Assembly (NCBI RefSeq): GCF_017813235.1
Contig: NZ_JAGISH010000012.1
Location: forward strand, 32,358-96,357
Direction of reading: 5' to 3'
DNA length: 64,000 bases
Origin: Sagittula salina
Lineage (GTDB): Bacteria > Pseudomonadota > Alphaproteobacteria > Rhodobacterales > Rhodobacteraceae
Shown: positions 28,101 through 31,100 of the stretch, in pieces
How the letters are laid out: each line of letters starts with the position of its first letter
Numbering within the stretch: the first letter of the stretch is position 1
Notes under the pieces: model-generated
What the model was told of the DNA's origin: nothing
The model's database searches: none
Seen by the model: only the letters and a program-made list of their open reading frames with translations
Translations under genes and position numbers: made by a program

Positions 28101-31100
28101 AGGCGGCGACAGGGAACCTCGCCTTTGCCTTTGTCACCGACACCACGGGGCCTTTCGCGGCCGATCCGGCGGGGCTGATCCACGTAAAGGCGGACAGCCT
28201 GTCGTCGCTGACCACCACGGGCGATCTGACGCTTTCTGCGGTCGGTGATTTCGTCATGGCGGCGGATGCGCGGCTGGTGACGGACGGCAATGTGACCGTG
28301 ACGTCGGACGGCGACATCTACATCGCCACCATCGAGGCGGGCGCCGGCAAGTCGATCACGCTGGAGACCGATCACGACGTGATCGCGCTGCCGCGCAACG
28401 CGGGCGACGTGAACCTGTCGGCTCACGAAATCATCTGGCGCATCGGCGGCACGATTGGCGCGCAATCCGCGCCGGTACTGACCGAAGTCACCATGGACGG
28501 CACCGTGCAGGGCTCGGTCCTCTTCGGGCGCGAGGCGGCAGAGGCCAACCTGTCCTTCCTTGCCCGTGCGGGCCAGGATGCGGGCGCCTTCGGCATGGCG
28601 GGCGAGGCGGGCGGCATCAGCGTCGCGGGCGCTCTGCGGCTGACCTCGGACGCCGTGGACATGACGCTGCGCTCCGACCTGTCGGTGGCGACGATCACCA
28701 CTGCTATGGACGCGGCGCGCCTGTCCATGGGCGACGGCACGGTGCTGACCTCGGCGGGGGCGGTGACGCTGACGGCGGACGAAGGTATCGACCTTGCCAC
28801 GGTCGTGGCGCAGGGCGGGTCCACCATCGCGCTCAGCTCCGATACGGGGCGAATCCGGGATGTGTCCTCGGCGGAGACGGCCAACCTGACGACGTCCGGC
28901 CTGGTGCGCATCGACGCGCAAAGCGCGGGCACGGTCGGCACCGGCGATCTGGATATCGACGCCAGCCGCCTGCGCATCACCACGACCTCGGTCAATGCCG
29001 GGCAGGCCAGCGTGGAATCGCTGGGCACCGGCACCGTGATGCTGGAGCAGGGTGCGGTATCCGGTGCCCTGACGCTGGTGGCGCATGGCGAACTGGAGCA
29101 GGCGGGCACGGTGACCGCGGCTTCCATGGTCATCGACCTGACACGCGGCGGCGCGACCGGCAGCTTCCGCCAGCAGGCGGCGGCGCGGCTTTCGGCGACG
29201 GGCGCGGTGAGCATCGTCAGCGCGACCGATATCGCACTCAACGATCTGCGGACCACGGCGGGCGACGTGACGCTGACAGCGGGCAACCGTGTCGGTGGCG
29301 GCACGGCGGCGGCACCCGCGATCACCTCCACCGGTGGCGCGCTGACGATCGAGGCGGCGCGGATCGGCGGCGACCTCGACGCCGAAGCGCTGTCGCTGAA
29401 CGTCACGCGCATCGCGTCGCTTTATACTCCCGGCGCGGGTGTGTCGGAGCGGACGATCAACGTGATCTCTCGCGGGGAAACCACGCTGGTGGATATGGAC
29501 ACCGCCGGGCAGGCGCGGTTCGTGCAGCAGGCGGGTAGCCTGACGCTGGGCGGCACGGTGACGGTCGGCGCGCTCGACATGGGCGTGACAGATGGCGACC
29601 TGCGGCAGGCGGCGACGGCGCGGCTGACCGTGACGGGCGACATCGTCCTGACAGCGGGCGACCTGTTGCCCGCAGATGCGACGGTGAAGGGCAACATGGC
29701 GCTGTCCTCGCTGGTCAGCCAGACGGGCGACATCCGCCTGGCGGCGGCGGGCACGGTGACGGACGGTTCCGATGACCGCGAGACCGCGATCCTGCGCACG
29801 CAGGACGCGGGCGGCAGCGTCAGCATCACGGCGCGCTCCATCGGGGCGACCACCACGGCGGGCCGCGTCGAGGTCCAGACCGGTACGCTGGCCTCCGTCA
29901 TCACCACCGGCGACGCCAACCTCACGCTTCTGACCGGCGCAGTGGTGCAGGCGGCGCAGACGGGCGGCGCGCTTCGGATCGACGCGGACGCGGGCGACGT
30001 GACGCTGACCGGCGCGCTGACCGCGCAGACCGCGCGGCTGGAGGCCTGGGACGGGTCGGTCCTGATGACCGGCGCGGCGCTCCTGCGCACCACGGGCCGC
30101 GTCACCGTCACGGCGGAGGACGCGATCACGCTGACCCGGATCGAGGCCATCGGCGGCGCGGTCGTGCCCTCCGTTACCCTGACGGCGGGCGGGGCGCTGA
30201 CGGATGGCTCCACGGCGGGGCTGGTGACGGATGGCCAGGTCAGCCTGCAGGCGCGGACCATCGGCGCGGCGGCCAACCGGCTTGGCCTGACAGCGGCGCG
30301 GATCACGCAGGCGGTGGCGCTGGATGATGCCTATATCGCCGCGACCGGGCAGGACGGCACGCTGGAACTGCGCAAGGCGTCTTCGGACGGGAACCGCTTT
30401 GACCTGCTGGTCAAAACCGGCAACCTGTCGGTGACGGATGCGGTCCGCGCGCGGACGCTGGCGATGACCGTCGCGGCGGGCGCGCTGACGCAGGCGGATG
30501 GCAAGACCATGACCGCCGAGGCGGACATTGCGCTGACCACCACGGGCGACATTACCCTGTCGGCCCTGACCACGACCGAAGGGCGGATCACCCTCGATGC
30601 CGGCGCGAATGGCCGCATCCTGGACGGCACCGCCACCGAGGGCGTCAACATCACCGGCCTGCGCGAAACCGCGTCGCTGGTTCTGAACGGCCGCGCCGTG
30701 GGGCAGAAGACCCCGCTGGCCGATGGCACGAACCCGGCTGACATCGACATCGACATCGCGCGGGTCGAGCGGATCACCGGCGGCAACGACGGCGTCTACC
30801 TGCAATCGGTGCGGGGCCTCAGCCTCGGGGATGTCACCATCGGCGGCGAACTCGAGGTCGACGTGACAGCGGGCAACCTCGCCCTGACCGGCAACCAGAC
30901 GGCGCTGCGCGGGATCGTGTCGGTCGGGCTTGGGACGTTGACCCAGACAGACGGCAAGGCGCTGCGCACCACTGGCGGCGGTCTGGACGTGTCAAGCTTC
31001 GGCGATGCCACTATCGCCCGGATCGAAGTGACCGGCGGCGACCTGACGCTGAGCTCGGCCAGCGGCGCGCTGGTGGACGGCTCCGCCGCCGAAGGCGACG

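Noticed and set aside
17165..30805. A 4,546-codon open frame on the minus strand
   Set aside because: It is exactly antisense to the giant gene, rich in Arg, Gly, Gln and His as expected from the complement of GC-biased Ala/Gly/Thr/Val codons, and has no recognisable domain.
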